A stretch of 51,926 nucleotides of DNA, from contig DUPR01000031.1 of assembly GCA_012838205.1 (NCBI GenBank), positions 1 through 51,926 of the forward strand, written 5' to 3'. Below, in pieces: positions 7,854-18,750 of the stretch. The translations under genes and the position numbers were made by a program. The stretch is from Methanobacterium sp. Lineage in GTDB: Archaea; Methanobacteriota; Methanobacteria; Methanobacteriales; Methanobacteriaceae. Below the pieces are notes generated by a model. That model searched no databases. It was not told the origin of the DNA and saw nothing but the letters and a program-made list of their open reading frames with translations. Every line of letters begins with the position of its first letter. Position 1 is the stretch's first letter.

Positions 7854-10160
7854 ATGAAAGACGCGCGTATAATCGCCGCCATACCAACCAAGGCGGAAAA
7901 TTGTGTTTTAAAAAACAATGGAATATTTGAAAAGTTCAGTCACGAAAAAATATTAAAATCCTGCCTCATGGCAGGTGCTCCATTATGGGCAGCCGAAAAA
8001 ATATCATCTCAAGCAGCAACTGCTGCTTATGATGGTGTCACCACCAAAGAAATCAAAATGTGGGTATACGACTCATTGAAGCATGTGGACAATGAAATGG
8101 CTGACAAGTATTTGAGAACCAATCAATTAAGAGTTCGTACGTCCCGGGATACTATTGAAAGTTTTGACAAGGCAAAGATCGAGAAAACCCTGATTGTGGA
8201 AACAGGTGCATCCCCTGAACTGGCTGATAAAATAGCCACCGAGGTTTGGAAGGAAGTTAAAAAACTGGACGTTGAATATCTCACAGCTCCCATGCTCAGG
8301 GAAATGGTTAACACTAAATTAGTAGAACACGGCTTGGAAACATACAGACGTCGCTACACCAGGCTAGGGATACCAGTATATAACATCACCAACCTCATTG
8401 AGAATGGAAGTCGTGATAACGCTAATATGATACACAACCCTGAAACTGTACATAAATATGTGGCTGATGAGGCTCTTAAACAATACGCACTATTACACAT
8501 ACTTCCTAATGAACTAGCAGACGCCCATATGGGTGGAGATATCCATGTTCATGATTTGGAATTCTTTGCAGGAAGACCACTAAACTGTTTGCAACATGAC
8601 TTGCGATTTTTCATAAAACATGGGCTTAAAGTGGATGGAACTGGAGATCACACCAGCGTAGCAGGACCACCAAACCATATTGAAACCCTAATGAACCATT
8701 CTGGTGAAATCATGCTAGCTGCCCAACAAAACATGAGTGGTGGGCAGGCGATGTGTCTTTGGAATGTTTTCGTCGCACCATTCGCCAGAGGACTGCCTTA
8801 TGAGAAGGTAAAACAGGCAGTGCAAATGTTCATCTATAATTTGAACATGGCATATGCTGCCAGGGGAAGCCAAGTACCATTTACCAGTATAAACATGGAA
8901 TTTGGAGTGCCTGACTTTTTGCAAGATGTTGAGGCATATGGGCCTAAAGGAAAACTTGCCGGAGTTTATGGCGAGTTTGAAGAAGAAACTCGCATGTTGC
9001 AGAGGGCATTCACCGAAACATTGCTTGCTGGAGATAGTGATGGCAAACCTCACTTGTTCCCCAACACTATCTACGTGTTACGAGATGAAATCCTCAAAGA
9101 TGAATACGCCGAAGACATTGCATTGGTACATGAGTTGTCTGCTAAATATGGTAGTGCTTACTTCGTGAACATGTTACCTGATTACAGGGGTGATCTGGCC
9201 AATTACATGGGTTGTCGTACCAGTTTAGGCGACAACTGGACTGGGAACTGGGAACAGGACTGTATTAGGACAGGTAACCTTGCATATGTAACTCTTAACT
9301 TACCAAGGATTGCTTACCAATCTCGTGATGAAGCAGATATCTTCGAATACTTGGATGGTCACTTGCGACTTGCTGAGCAAGTTCTCCATCTGCGCAGAGA
9401 ACAGGCAATGAACTGTCTGGATGACTTCAACCTCCTCCCCTTCCTCACCCAGGAAACAGATGGGGAACGGTATTACCGTGTTGAAAACTCTACTTTGTCC
9501 TTTGGATTTGTAGGCTTGAATGAGATGCTTCTCCATCACTGTGGTGTTGGCATTGATGATGATGACGCCAGAAAACTTGGAATTAAAGTTTTAGAGTTCA
9601 TGAATCAACGTGCTAATGAATTAAAAGAGGAAACTGGCTATAGATGGACTGTGCTGCAGACTCCTGCCGAATCTACTGCTTACCGATTCGCTACGTTGGA
9701 TAGGGAAAAATTCGGTGACACCACAATCACCCAAGGTGATGAACAAGCCTCTTACTACACTAACAGTAATCACGTGCCTGTGAATTCTGATGTGAGTTTT
9801 GCTGAGAAAATCCGTATTGAAGAAAAATTCCACCCCCTCACTTTGGGAGGACACATTTTCCACGCATTCATGGGAGAATCACACAGCGATCCCCAATCTC
9901 TCATGAGTCTCACTGATAAAATAGCCCGAAAATCTGATATTGGTTTCTGGGCATACAGCAGTGCCCTCAGCTTCTGCATTAAATGTAAGACTCTGATGAA
10001 AGGATTACAACCCAACTGTGCTACTTGTGGAGAGGAAAAAGAAGTAGAATGGTACGACCGAATCACAGGATATGTGCAACAAGTCGGAAGATCCAAATCA
10101 GCCAGTGGAGGATGGAATCCGGGTAAAATGAAAGAGTTAATGGATAGAAGAAGGTATTAA
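7854..10160 (+). CDS. nrdD: Anaerobic ribonucleoside-triphosphate reductase
   Basis: This class III enzyme reduces ribonucleoside triphosphates to dNTPs with a glycyl radical under anaerobic conditions. The 768-residue protein starts with an ATP-cone region, apparently two cones within the first 160 residues, followed by the core domain with DIHVHDLEFF and the NMSGGQAM stretch. A zinc site is formed by C708, C711, C722 and C725 near the C-terminus, and the glycyl-radical motif RITGY has its radical glycine at about residue 739. GGAGG lies 11-15 bases upstream of the ATG at 7854. The activating enzyme NrdG is not adjacent. The stop codon is followed by a T-rich stretch, consistent with a single-gene transcript. 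Confidence 0.96.
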   Translation: MKDARIIAAIPTKAENCVLKNNGIFEKFSHEKILKSCLMAGAPLWAAEKISSQAATAAYDGVTTKEIKMWVYDSLKHVDNEMADKYLRTNQLRVRTSRDTIESFDKAKIEKTLIVETGASPELADKIATEVWKEVKKLDVEYLTAPMLREMVNTKLVEHGLETYRRRYTRLGIPVYNITNLIENGSRDNANMIHNPETVHKYVADEALKQYALLHILPNELADAHMGGDIHVHDLEFFAGRPLNCLQHDLRFFIKHGLKVDGTGDHTSVAGPPNHIETLMNHSGEIMLAAQQNMSGGQAMCLWNVFVAPFARGLPYEKVKQAVQMFIYNLNMAYAARGSQVPFTSINMEFGVPDFLQDVEAYGPKGKLAGVYGEFEEETRMLQRAFTETLLAGDSDGKPHLFPNTIYVLRDEILKDEYAEDIALVHELSAKYGSAYFVNMLPDYRGDLANYMGCRTSLGDNWTGNWEQDCIRTGNLAYVTLNLPRIAYQSRDEADIFEYLDGHLRLAEQVLHLRREQAMNCLDDFNLLPFLTQETDGERYYRVENSTLSFGFVGLNEMLLHHCGVGIDDDDARKLGIKVLEFMNQRANELKEETGYRWTVLQTPAESTAYRFATLDREKFGDTTITQGDEQASYYTNSNHVPVNSDVSFAEKIRIEEKFHPLTLGGHIFHAFMGESHSDPQSLMSLTDKIARKSDIGFWAYSSALSFCIKCKTLMKGLQPNCATCGEEKEVEWYDRITGYVQQVGRSKSASGGWNPGKMKELMDRRRY

Positions 10161-10255
10161 ATACCTTTTCCACTATTTTTTTATTTTTATAATTCAATCA
10201 TATAATGCTATTTTCTTGTTTTTCTACGGAAATTTAACTGTCGATGGGGAGATCA

Positions 10256-10723
10256 ATGGTATCTCAAGATTCTAAATTCATGGCTGAAGCGATAAAAGAA
10301 GCGAAAAAGAGTTTAAAGGAAGGTGGAATTCCTATCGGCGCTGTACTTGTGAAGGATGGAACTATTGTGGGTAGGGGTCATAATAGGTTGATTCAAAATG
10401 ATTCAGCTATTCTTCATGGTGAGATGGATTGTATAGAGAATGCTGGACGCCTTAAAGGTACTGATTATAAAAAATGCACTCTTTACACTACTTTATCTCC
10501 ATGTACTATGTGTTCTGGTGCCGTCCTGCTTTACAACATACCTCGTGTTGTAATAGGTGAGAATACGACATTATTAGGCTCTGAAAAACTTCTTAAGCGT
10601 AATGGAATTGAAGTTACAGTTATGCAAGTTGTTGAGTGTAGAAAACTATTAAAAAAATTCATTGAAGAAAATAAAGAGACATGGGAAACGGAATTGGAGA
10701 AAGTTGGATTTTCTACAGATTAA
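10256..10723 (+). CDS. Cytosine/nucleoside deaminase, Fcy1-like
   Basis: A member of the cytidine/deoxycytidylate deaminase fold, with the zinc motif HGEMDC (His and catalytic Glu) and PCTMC (two Cys ligands). The pattern around these sites (GGIPIGA, GRGHN, LYTTLSPCTMCSGAV, IPRVVIGEN, and the final LLKKFIEEN...W) resembles yeast cytosine deaminase Fcy1 from memory more than tRNA adenosine deaminase TadA. It therefore probably deaminates free cytosine, or a related base or nucleoside, in pyrimidine salvage. The start is the ATG at 10256, with GGGGAGAT just upstream; an in-frame ATG at 10244 overlaps that site. It stands 96 nt after nrdD, a loose link to nucleotide metabolism. Substrate is inferred from similarity only. 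Confidence 0.82.
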   Translation: MVSQDSKFMAEAIKEAKKSLKEGGIPIGAVLVKDGTIVGRGHNRLIQNDSAILHGEMDCIENAGRLKGTDYKKCTLYTTLSPCTMCSGAVLLYNIPRVVIGENTTLLGSEKLLKRNGIEVTVMQVVECRKLLKKFIEENKETWETELEKVGFSTD

Positions 10724-10757
10724 TTGTCACTGTTTAGATTTTTGATAATAGTATAAT

Positions 10758-10773
10758 ACTTTATATATTAATT
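10758..10773 (+). promoter_or_regulatory. TATA box for the membrane protein gene
   Basis: CTTTATATATTA is a near-ideal archaeal TATA box, about 62 bases before the GGAGG-preceded ATG at 10824. Confidence 0.5.
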
Positions 10774-10823
10774 GATTAATCAGATAATTGATATTAAAAT
10801 TAAATAGGAAATGGAGGTATTTT

Positions 10824-11686
10824 ATGGATATTGGGGATTATTATTCTAGAGCATTCAATGGATTTCTGAGAATCCCAAATTGGCATTACCCACATTATTT
10901 GAGCAAATATTTATAATGATAATCACATTTTTAGCAATGATTTTGTTGTTTTTTTCAGTTTTAGGCCCTGAATTTTTGACAACTGGTAAAATTTCTGCTA
11001 ATTCAACCAATCTCTCTGCTTTAATTGTTCTTTTTATTATTTTTTCCATTATTTGGATGATTTTATTGATCATCAGTAGTTATGTATCTGCCGCTACGAT
11101 TGGAATGTCAAAAAGCATAGTTTTTGGTGAAAAACCTGATTTGGGCTTGGGATTTAGAAATGGTAATAAATATTTCTTGAAAATCATCGCTGTTTCGATA
11201 ATAAGGTTAATTTTGTTAATGGTTTCTGCTATCCCTTTAATTAGTGGGGTTTTTGCTGATTATGCTTATGGTATGGCACCGGCTTTGACCTTAATCGGTG
11301 TATTGGTTAGTTTAGTATTATGGGTAGTTACAATGATTCTGTTAATATTCACTTCTCAGTCAATAGTGGTGTGTGGAGAATCAGTTATTGGCTCTATAAA
11401 AGACAGTATTAGGGTGCTCAGAGAAAACATATCTGACGTAATAATAGTAATTGTAATAAATATAATTATTGCGTTTTGTATTTTCTTTGTTGTTGGAATT
11501 ATAAAAATGCTTTTATCTTTAATACCAATAGTTGGATCTCTTTTTAGCATAATATTGCAAGTGATTGTAGCTTGCTTAATAACTCCATTCTTGACTTTGG
11601 TTTTAACTTATGTTTACATGGATAAAAAAGGCTTAATCCATTCGAATATAGAAAATTCAGAACATATGTCCGAAGATGTAACTTAA
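10824..11686 (+). CDS. Multi-spanning membrane protein, frameshifted near N-terminus
   Basis: A well-placed start (ATG at 10824 with GGAGG at 10813-10817) opens a frame reading MDIGDYYSRAFNGFLRIP, which stops after 30 codons. The long membrane frame begins only at about 10850 and has no ATG until 10916; its first listed codon is a TTG at 10880. Adding one A to the AAA at 10877-10879 would join the two as FLRIPKLALPTLFEQIF, a smooth junction. I therefore read this as one gene with a one-base deletion, or a sequencing error, or a real shift. The product has about six hydrophobic segments and no catalytic motif. The layout (short amphipathic start, then several helices) resembles uncharacterised methanogen membrane families such as DUF4013. 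Function unknown. Confidence 0.6.
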
Positions 11687-11783
11687 AACAGAATTTTCAA
11701 ACTAAACCATTCTTTTTATTATTTTTATTTTAAATTTGAAGGGTCATGCCATTATAACAATAAAACCAGAGAATTGTTTTTTT

Positions 11784-12974
11784 TTATTCATGATGATCAA
11801 CTGATTTAGGATTGAACCCATTATTCAGTTTTATTGGTATGGTTACACTTTCAGATCCTCCTCCGAAGCCATGACTAATCATGGTGTGTCTGCCGGGACC
11901 TCCTGCAACTACTACAACCACATCTTGAGGGGAGCGGGTTATCCGAACTTGACCGTTATTTATATTTTTTTCATCCAACTTCCTACCGCCACGATCAGCC
12001 AGAATTGATGATAAATGGGAATTTTCATGTATATAATTCTGAACATCTTTTTTTGACCATCCTCCCTGTTTGATGGTGGTAGCATGCTCAGGACTCATTA
12101 TTATTAGAAGTTCTCCTGGCACATGGCTGTTGTTACACCCGGCAGTTGTTGCAGTGTGAATTATAGTGTCCAGCAAGTCTTCTGCAGATTGACTGCGATG
12201 GTCATTAACGTTATGTGGTGATTCAGCAGCCATAACTGTCACTGTACTCTCATGAGAGTTGAAACCTCTTTCAACATGTAATGGTTCCCAGGGATTTTCT
12301 TTTTGATTTTCAGCAAAACAGTAACTATACTTGGCTGGGGAGCCATGTGTGGCATGGTCACCCACTCCAGGAATAGCACCAGCAATATTTATAAGACACA
12401 GGCGAAGGGCCCGGCCAATAGTTGCATTAGCAATGTTACTTGGTGCTAAACATCCCACTGAGGTATTCATTTCAATTTCGTCTATTAATGGTCCATTGAT
12501 AATGATGCAAATCGATATAGGATGAGTAGTTGCATTCACCCCTGCCAAATTAAATTGATCTCTAGAAACAGCTTTTATCACATGTTCCAATACTGGTTGG
12601 AATTGAGGAAGACAACCAGCCATAACGGAGTTTATTGCAATTTTTTCAGGGGTTGCTTGGCCCATTTTAGGTGGAAGAATAGCTAAAACATCTTCAGGGT
12701 TGTGAAAAGTAGAATTTAGAAAACGTTTCACTCTTTCTGTGGTAGGTGGAATTATGGGCAAACCATCAGTAAAGCGGTTCTGATAGAAGTTAAGACTGAC
12801 TTTTTCAGGGTCAGGGTCTACAAAAAATTCCATATCACTGTTTCTAGCATTACAAAGACGGTCGTTATCAATTATTATCTTTTTATTTTCACAATTGGGC
12901 TTTTTGTCAAATAAATCGTCGGTTAGACATCCACAGGAATTTTTATTTACTGTTTTTTCATCTTTTCTAGTCAT
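11784..12974 (-). CDS. Uncharacterised protein paired with UGSC-family protein
   Basis: A 396-residue cytoplasmic protein with no family I can name with certainty. It has a Cys-containing N-terminus (SCGCL...C...C), a segment [16 protein letters not shown], an internal VMAGCLPQF, and a Gly-rich C-terminal stretch ([20 protein letters not shown]) that could bind a nucleotide or cofactor. It starts 15 nt after the UGSC-motif gene, so the two are almost certainly translated from one message. From memory, proteins of this size often accompany UGSC-motif (seleno)proteins, which would make this the partner of a thiol-based system of unknown substrate. No signal peptide or membrane helix is visible. 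The start ATG at 12974 is accepted; no better alternative was seen. Confidence 0.6.
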   Translation of the reverse strand: MTRKDEKTVNKNSCGCLTDDLFDKKPNCENKKIIIDNDRLCNARNSDMEFFVDPDPEKVSLNFYQNRFTDGLPIIPPTTERVKRFLNSTFHNPEDVLAILPPKMGQATPEKIAINSVMAGCLPQFQPVLEHVIKAVSRDQFNLAGVNATTHPISICIIINGPLIDEIEMNTSVGCLAPSNIANATIGRALRLCLINIAGAIPGVGDHATHGSPAKYSYCFAENQKENPWEPLHVERGFNSHESTVTVMAAESPHNVNDHRSQSAEDLLDTIIHTATTAGCNNSHVPGELLIIMSPEHATTIKQGGWSKKDVQNYIHENSHLSSILADRGGRKLDEKNINNGQVRITRSPQDVVVVVAGGPGRHTMISHGFGGGSESVTIPIKLNNGFNPKSVDHHE

Positions 12975-12989
12975 ATTCAGATCTCAAGA

Positions 12990-13508
12990 TTAGGGTATTT
13001 GGAGGATGTAAAGGAGATTGGGAACTATTTTCAGTGCCTTTTCTTCAATTTCATCGTTGTTGAGTCCGGCTATGGGATGTTCCACTTCGAGGATTCTTAG
13101 GTCGCTTATTCCATGAGATTCAGCTAGTTGTCTGGCGAAAGATGCAAAATGATCCGAAAAAATGGATATAGTAGGGATTCCCATCTTTTCAAGTCGTATA
13201 GCATCTAAAACTAACCAGCTAGCGCAAGAACCGCAGTCTCCCAGTGCTAAAATTGCGAGTTCTGATGAGGATGCCTTGATGATTTTTTGTTCAGATGTCG
13301 GTGTTCCTGCGGGTTTTTTAATATATAAAAACTCTCTGTTTCCCAGAGTTTCTGCAAGAACTTTTAATATTATCTCGGTTCCTGGTTTGGTGTTATCAAT
13401 TAGGGAAACCTGATCAAAGTCATAGGGAAGTGGATTCAACTCGATTTTCTTATTTTCAACTTCTCCTAATGGGTTTAAAACTTCCTTTTCTGTTAATTTC
13501 ACCCTCAA
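12990..13508 (-). CDS. UGSC-motif family protein, cysteine form
   Basis: A 172-residue protein whose centre reads [17 protein letters not shown], with C92 and C95 forming the CGSC version of the UGSC motif; selenocysteine stands in the first position in some bacterial members. It is followed by [12 protein letters not shown], an alternating beta/alpha pattern. The function of the family is unknown; a thiol or disulfide reaction is likely from the CxxC. The gene lies 68 nt downstream of lysS on the same strand and directly upstream of the 396-residue partner, so lysS may be co-transcribed with the pair. Family assignment is from motif memory, not a search. Confidence 0.65.
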   Translation of the reverse strand: MRVKLTEKEVLNPLGEVENKKIELNPLPYDFDQVSLIDNTKPGTEIILKVLAETLGNREFLYIKKPAGTPTSEQKIIKASSSELAILALGDCGSCASWLVLDAIRLEKMGIPTISIFSDHFASFARQLAESHGISDLRILEVEHPIAGLNNDEIEEKALKIVPNLLYILQIP

Positions 13509-13576
13509 TATAGGTCCCTCAATTAGTTTTCATTTCATTTATTAAAAAAAGATTTTGCCTTTATTAGGTGGGAATT

Positions 13577-15151
13577 TTAAGATTCATTCCGGAATCTTTT
13601 AATAACAAAATCTTTATCCAAGGATAAAACAAATGACGCTGCTCTGGGTCCCTGTTTTTTCCCAATTATCATTTTGTATATGGCTTGGAAAGCTTTTTGT
13701 GGTTTTAATCCAAGTTCTTTTAGTATGGTGTACATTTCGTCATGTAGTTCTTGTGAATTGTAATCCCTATTTTCCAGGACTTCTGCCACTTTCAGTAGGA
13801 ATATTTTTTGTTTATCGTTTATCTCTACTTTTGGCATTTTTTCCTGAACTTTGAATTTCACAAATTCTGGTGCAAATTTTTCCAACCAGTTTTCAACGTT
13901 AACTAAGCGGGTGTCCAAGTCATCTTTTTTATCAGCACTTAATTTCCCATATTCTGCACATTCCATATCTGCTGGTAACTGAGAGTTACGTTCCAGTATC
14001 TGGAAGATCTTATCAGGATCATCAGTTATTTGCCGGACTACAGTAAGGAAACGATAGGATGCATGGAAGGGCATAGAATCTGAAGAGTTGATCTGGGATA
14101 CTTCATAGATTTTGTTAAGTTTCTCCATTTCTTTCTCAGAGGCAGCTTCTTCAACATCATAGAAAATTCGTTCCACACGGTCATACTGGTCGATAAAATC
14201 TAAAAAGGGCATTCCAGGATCAAAATCCTTATGTTTCAATGGTTTACTTCGGAATAAAAAGTAATTTAATGTTTCCGGAGATCCAATCTCTAACCACTGG
14301 CCCGGAGTGAAGAAAACACCCTTAGATTTGCTCATAGCCTCGCCTTTAAGTGTTATCCATTCATAAGGAACAGGATAAGGAGCTTTGTAATCGAATATTT
14401 CATTTGATATAATTTTACTCACATCATAGGAGCCGCCACTGGCAGCATGATCTTTTCCAAATGGTTCGCAAGTTACACCGAAAATTTTCCATCGCGCAGC
14501 CCATTCCACCCTCCAAGTGAGTTTACCTGCACCGGATTTAATATCCATTTCACCCTCATGGCCGCACTGACATCTGTAAAAAACTGTGTCTCCCTGGTAA
14601 TCATAGGCTGTGGTGGTGTTCACCCTTCCACATTCACTGCAGATGGGATTGTATGGTAACCAGTCAGATTTTAGGGGATGTTTTCGGTACTGGTTGAATA
14701 TCTCCCTAATTCTGGGAGCTCTTTCCAGTGACTTTTTAATGGAGTCATTGTAAACTCCGTCATGATACATTTTAAAACCAGAATAAGTTTCAAGTTCAAT
14801 TCCAAATTCTGGGAGGGTTTTTAGGAATGGTTTCTGGAAGTGTTCCACAAAATTATCACAACAACCCTCAGGACAAGGTATCTGGGAATAAGGAATACCC
14901 AAATATTTTTCATAAGATTCAGGGAGGGGATATGGAACTTTACGTAGGGGGTCATGATCATCAGCTATCCAAATAGTCTTAGTGTCTTCACCAAGTTTTT
15001 TTAGGGATTTACCCACTGCATTAGCTATGAAAACGTCACATGAATTTCCAATGTGTATGGATCCAGATATGGAAGTTCCACTGGCTACCACGTGTCGGTC
15101 CACGTCCCAGTTAGTTAGATCAGATGCAATTCGTTCAGTCCAATGTTTCAA
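13577..15151 (-). CDS. lysS: Lysyl-tRNA synthetase, class I
   Basis: Charges tRNA-Lys with lysine. It is the class I form found in most archaea, unrelated to the class II enzyme of bacteria and eukaryotes. The HIGH motif is present as HIGN at residues 33-36, following SGTSISGSI, and the KMSKS motif as MSKSKG at about 273-278. A four-Cys cluster, CSEC...CQCG, at about 172-198 probably binds zinc, and the C-terminal third is helical as expected for the anticodon-binding cage. At 524 residues it is of normal length. The ATG at 15151 begins [12 protein letters not shown], matching the family N-terminus. It lies 72 nt downstream of thiC on the same strand. Confidence 0.96.
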   Translation of the reverse strand: MKHWTERIASDLTNWDVDRHVVASGTSISGSIHIGNSCDVFIANAVGKSLKKLGEDTKTIWIADDHDPLRKVPYPLPESYEKYLGIPYSQIPCPEGCCDNFVEHFQKPFLKTLPEFGIELETYSGFKMYHDGVYNDSIKKSLERAPRIREIFNQYRKHPLKSDWLPYNPICSECGRVNTTTAYDYQGDTVFYRCQCGHEGEMDIKSGAGKLTWRVEWAARWKIFGVTCEPFGKDHAASGGSYDVSKIISNEIFDYKAPYPVPYEWITLKGEAMSKSKGVFFTPGQWLEIGSPETLNYFLFRSKPLKHKDFDPGMPFLDFIDQYDRVERIFYDVEEAASEKEMEKLNKIYEVSQINSSDSMPFHASYRFLTVVRQITDDPDKIFQILERNSQLPADMECAEYGKLSADKKDDLDTRLVNVENWLEKFAPEFVKFKVQEKMPKVEINDKQKIFLLKVAEVLENRDYNSQELHDEMYTILKELGLKPQKAFQAIYKMIIGKKQGPRAASFVLSLDKDFVIKRFRNES

Positions 15152-15223
15152 TCAATTCACCTTCTATTGTGAAAATAAAAAAAGGGGTTATTTAATAAAA
15201 TAAATAATAAAATGGGGATGAAG

Positions 15224-16522
15224 TTATTCAAATACTTTAGTTGGGGCTTCATCCAACCATTCGTTAACGATTTTAATGGCACAGTAACTTCCACACATGG
15301 TGCAAGTGTCAGGGTCTTCTGGTGGGCGGTTATCCCTTATGGCACGAGCATCATTTGGACATATCGCTGCATCGTATTGGGCTTCCCAGTTTAGTTTTTT
15401 CCGGGCGTTGGCCATTTCTAAGTCCTTTTCACCCTTGTGAATTCCCTTGGCCATGTCCCCAACATATGCTCCGATTCGGCTGGCAATAACTCCCATTTTT
15501 ACATCTTCGGGTCCAGGCAGTGCTAAATGTTCAGCAGGGGTAACATAACAGATGAAATCTGCTCCGGCAGCAGCCGACTGCGTGGCACCAATGGATGACA
15601 CTATATGATCATAGGCAGGGGCTATGTCAGTTACAATAGGCCCTAACATGTAGAATGGTGCACCACGGCAGAGTTTTTTCTGCATGGTTACATTGGCTTG
15701 GATTTCATTTAATGGTATGTGTCCTGGGCCTTCTACAATGGTCTGCACTCCTACTTCCCGGGCACGGTCGATCAATTCTCCCAGAATTATGAGTTCTTGA
15801 ACTCCTGCACGGTCGGTGGCATCGGCAATAGCTCCTGCTCTCATTGCATTGGCCATGGACATCACAAAATCGTATTCTTTGGCGATCTCCAAGATATAAT
15901 CATAATTTTTGTATAATGGGTTTTCTATTTCGTTTTCCACCATCCATGCAGATACTAATGCACCTCCACGGCTCACTAGTCCACCTTCACGTCCTTGTCT
16001 TTTCAGACGTTTAAGGGTTTCCATATTCACACTGCAATGAATTGCCATAAAGTCTATGCCGTCTTTTGCTTGTTTTTCGATGGCTTTGAACATTATGTCT
16101 TCATCCATGTAAATGGCAGCACCCTTCTCACGGATGGTTTCAAAGGCAGCCTGATATACAGGCACACTGCCCACAGGAATGTCAGATATTTTTAAAATTC
16201 TTCTGCGAATCTCATCTAGGTCTCCACCAACAGATAGTTCCATCAAAGTGTCAGCGTTGTTGGCTATGGCAACTTTGGCCTTTTCTTCTTCCATATCAAA
16301 ATCACATATGTCTGTGGATGTACCGATAGTGGCGTTAACTTTTGTTCTGAGTCCGGATCCAATACCAACAGCTTTTACTTCCCGTCCAGTGTTACTGGGA
16401 ATGGCAATGGTACCTTGGGCTACAGATTTTCTGATGAATTCAACGTCGACATTTTCCGCTTCTGCGACGGATTTCATTTCATCGGTTATTATCCCTTTTC
16501 TCGCATCGTCCATTTGTGTCAT
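15224..16522 (-). CDS. thiC: Phosphomethylpyrimidine synthase
   Basis: A radical-SAM enzyme that converts aminoimidazole ribotide to HMP-phosphate, the pyrimidine half of thiamine. The 432-residue protein is the short archaeal form, without the long N-terminal domain of many bacterial ThiC. The iron-sulfur site is at the C-terminus: CTMCGSYC, i.e. Cys-x2-Cys-x3-Cys, one residue shorter than the bacterial Cys-x2-Cys-x4-Cys. Other landmarks are [34 protein letters not shown] and the [13 protein letters not shown] stretch. GGTGAT precedes the ATG at 16522. No thiamine-pyrophosphate riboswitch pattern was seen in the 200 nt upstream; a TATA-like AATTTATAAC lies at about 16582-16591 on the minus strand. 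Confidence 0.95.
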   Translation of the reverse strand: MTQMDDARKGIITDEMKSVAEAENVDVEFIRKSVAQGTIAIPSNTGREVKAVGIGSGLRTKVNATIGTSTDICDFDMEEEKAKVAIANNADTLMELSVGGDLDEIRRRILKISDIPVGSVPVYQAAFETIREKGAAIYMDEDIMFKAIEKQAKDGIDFMAIHCSVNMETLKRLKRQGREGGLVSRGGALVSAWMVENEIENPLYKNYDYILEIAKEYDFVMSMANAMRAGAIADATDRAGVQELIILGELIDRAREVGVQTIVEGPGHIPLNEIQANVTMQKKLCRGAPFYMLGPIVTDIAPAYDHIVSSIGATQSAAAGADFICYVTPAEHLALPGPEDVKMGVIASRIGAYVGDMAKGIHKGEKDLEMANARKKLNWEAQYDAAICPNDARAIRDNRPPEDPDTCTMCGSYCAIKIVNEWLDEAPTKVFE

Positions 16523-16725
16523 AGAATCACCGTGTAAGCTTTTTTTAGAAAAGTATTGTTTACATTGACAATTTCTTTTTTGTTATAAATTGTCCTTAAC
16601 TACTGATTAATACAAATATTAATTTGATTTTATATTCCCCATAAAAATAGATAGTGGTTTTAGTTTGATGGGGGGATATATTTTCGAAAATTGAAAGGTG
16701 GGAAAAAAGCAGTGAACTACATATA

Positions 16726-17649
16726 TTAATAATCTATTTCATTCATCCGTTCATGAACCATTTTAATGTTGGGGACATTTGTCTGACATCCTTCTGCTTC
16801 CACAATAAATGAAGATACAGCAGAAGCAAATTTACCACAGTATAATAATGGTTTACCTTCCAAATATGATTTCAGGAACCCTGCCCTGTAAGAATCCCCC
16901 GCACCTGTGGGGTCTACAGGGTCACGCTCTAAAGCATTTACTTTGTTGGTTTCATCAGAGTAAATAACACTGCCATTTCTACCTCTGGTTTCAACCACAA
17001 TTGATGGCCCGAATTCTCGCAATTCATCCACACTCATATCCAAAGTCTTCAATATCCGTTTCACCTCATGATGGTTACCGAAAAGAATATCTGACACTTC
17101 TAAAACTTTCCAAAGGTCATTGGGGGAGTACATGTGTAAATCTTGTCCAGGGTCGAAAGATATTATCTTTCCTTCTTTTCTTGCGAATTTCCCACAATTT
17201 AAATTAAATGAAGGGTCACCAGTTGCCAAATGCACCGATCTAGTATTTTTTATGGCATTATGGGGAATTTCAGATTTTTTAAATCGGGTTGCAGCGCCCC
17301 AGTAAAAGTAAAAGATTTGATCATGGTTGTTGTCAGTTAAAACGAAGGCAGTAGGAGTTTTATCATCTTCAACAACTATCATATCTCGCATATCAATATC
17401 TACATTTTGCAAGTGTTTTTGATAATCAGATCCCTCAAAATCTCCCCCAACTGCAGATACAAGGGAAGATTTAAGTCCTAATGATGATGCTACTACTGCA
17501 ACGTTAGCAGCAGCCCCTCCATGGAATGTTCGCATATTTTTTATAGTAGAAGCAGAATTGGGCACGGGAAATTCATTAACTTGGATAATATAATCCATAG
17601 CCGTGTGTCCAATAGTTAATAAATCTCTTTTTTCCCTCAGAACAATCAC
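16726..17649 (-). CDS. PfkB-family nucleoside kinase (MJ0406-like)
   Basis: A ribokinase-fold sugar or nucleoside kinase. The N-terminus reads [11 protein letters not shown] and [17 protein letters not shown], and the C-terminal signature [13 protein letters not shown] contains the catalytic Asp and anion hole. Segments such as [33 protein letters not shown] and [11 protein letters not shown] closely follow, from memory, the Methanocaldococcus nucleoside kinase MJ0406, which phosphorylates inosine, guanosine and cytidine. The annotated start is a GTG at 17649; no strong ribosome binding site marks it and the true start could be a few codons later. The gap upstream is about 95 nt, and the regulator gene behind it points the same way. 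Substrate is inferred. Confidence 0.85.
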   Translation of the reverse strand: MIVLREKRDLLTIGHTAMDYIIQVNEFPVPNSASTIKNMRTFHGGAAANVAVVASSLGLKSSLVSAVGGDFEGSDYQKHLQNVDIDMRDMIVVEDDKTPTAFVLTDNNHDQIFYFYWGAATRFKKSEIPHNAIKNTRSVHLATGDPSFNLNCGKFARKEGKIISFDPGQDLHMYSPNDLWKVLEVSDILFGNHHEVKRILKTLDMSVDELREFGPSIVVETRGRNGSVIYSDETNKVNALERDPVDPTGAGDSYRAGFLKSYLEGKPLLYCGKFASAVSSFIVEAEGCQTNVPNIKMVHERMNEIDY

Positions 17650-17744
17650 CTGCCATATTTCTATTTTAGCATTATTTAAGATTAACTGATTATAAGATTA
17701 ATACTTGTTAAATGAATTTAAATCAGTATTCAAAACATTTAATT

Positions 17745-18641
17745 TTAATCAATTCTTTCAAAACCCCATTTATCAATTAAGTTCTGCCCTTGACTCACGA
17801 TAAATTCTAAAAACCCCTCCAACTGAGGGTTTGAATTCCATAAAACCATACTAATAATGTGCATGGTGTCTTCTGCAAGAAGATTAGACCCTGTAGTAAT
17901 GCCTGACACATAACTTTTGTTTAGGAAGGTTAACAGACCTTCCTCAGCATTAACCATTTTCAACGCGTTATTAGGTGAATTACATAATTCAACAATCTCA
18001 TAATCAATTCTTAAATGATCTAATGTGTTCCAAGCCAGTCGTTGGGCGGAGAATGGAATTTCAACGAATTTACTTCCATTAAGTTCCTGAACGGTTTTGG
18101 GGTGTTCATCACATCCAGAAACTAACACTAAATGATCCTTTGCAATGGGAGTAAAATCCAAGTCATTCATTAATGCATGCACGGGATCATCTAGAAGAAG
18201 AATGTCTACTAAACCTTTCTTGGCCATTTCCAACGCACTTAAATCATCCACACTATTAATCACGGTTTCAAGACCGTACTGTTTGGATAAAATATCTATC
18301 AAGCCGGTTGAGATTGGGCCTCCACAAATTAATGGAATGGAGCTTTCTTTAAGTCTTTTTTGGTATTCTTGATATTTTTCAAGTATCAAAAATCCTTGAT
18401 GTGTGAGTTCAGAACCTGCTCCAGTACTGTACACTAATTTAAATCCAAGTTTATTCTCTGCATCTCGAATTCTACGATTTAATACAGCATGGGATATATT
18501 TAGGCTTTTAGCAGCTTCTCTCTGAGACCAAGTTTCTGAAATTTTTTCTAAAGCATCAAAAAGCCGGAAAGTGAATTTTACATCATTTATTTCCAAGTTT
18601 AATGTGGGGTTAAACTTAAATGGGCTTAATTTATCTTTCAT
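17745..18641 (-). CDS. LysR/ModE-type regulator with PBP-like domain
   Basis: A DNA-binding regulator. Residues about 20-90 form a winged helix of ModE/LysR type ([20 protein letters not shown], then [15 protein letters not shown] and [12 protein letters not shown]). The remainder (about 105-298) looks like a periplasmic-binding-protein fold used as an intracellular sensor, as in the PBP_like regulators of methanogens. The ligand is unknown. Because the fold is shared with molybdate-binding proteins and the gene sits beside a molybdenum/tungsten gene cluster, an oxyanion is a reasonable guess but not shown. It is transcribed divergently from phi across a gap of about 110 nt, so it may control that promoter. 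The ATG at 18641 begins MKDKLSPF. Confidence 0.75.
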   Translation of the reverse strand: MKDKLSPFKFNPTLNLEINDVKFTFRLFDALEKISETWSQREAAKSLNISHAVLNRRIRDAENKLGFKLVYSTGAGSELTHQGFLILEKYQEYQKRLKESSIPLICGGPISTGLIDILSKQYGLETVINSVDDLSALEMAKKGLVDILLLDDPVHALMNDLDFTPIAKDHLVLVSGCDEHPKTVQELNGSKFVEIPFSAQRLAWNTLDHLRIDYEIVELCNSPNNALKMVNAEEGLLTFLNKSYVSGITTGSNLLAEDTMHIISMVLWNSNPQLEGFLEFIVSQGQNLIDKWGFERID

Positions 18642-18701
18642 GATTTTTTATCTCTGATTTAGGGGTTATTAGGCGAGTTTCCATATTGAACAAAGATTAC
18701 T

Positions 18702-18720
18702 TGTAGAAATTATATATATC
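18702..18720 (+). promoter_or_regulatory. Promoter of phi; short or absent leader
   Basis: AATTATATATATC at about 18707-18719 is a strong archaeal TATA box. A start about 25 nt downstream falls close to the first GTG at 18751, so the mRNA would have little leader, in keeping with the lack of a clear ribosome binding site. Confidence 0.4.
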
Positions 18721-18750
18721 AAACCAGATAGATATACACCACGAAATAAT

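Noticed and set aside
16523..16725. Possible thiamine riboswitch upstream of thiC
   Set aside because: No CTGAGA or ACC-TTGA(A/C)CTGA elements were seen on the minus strand.
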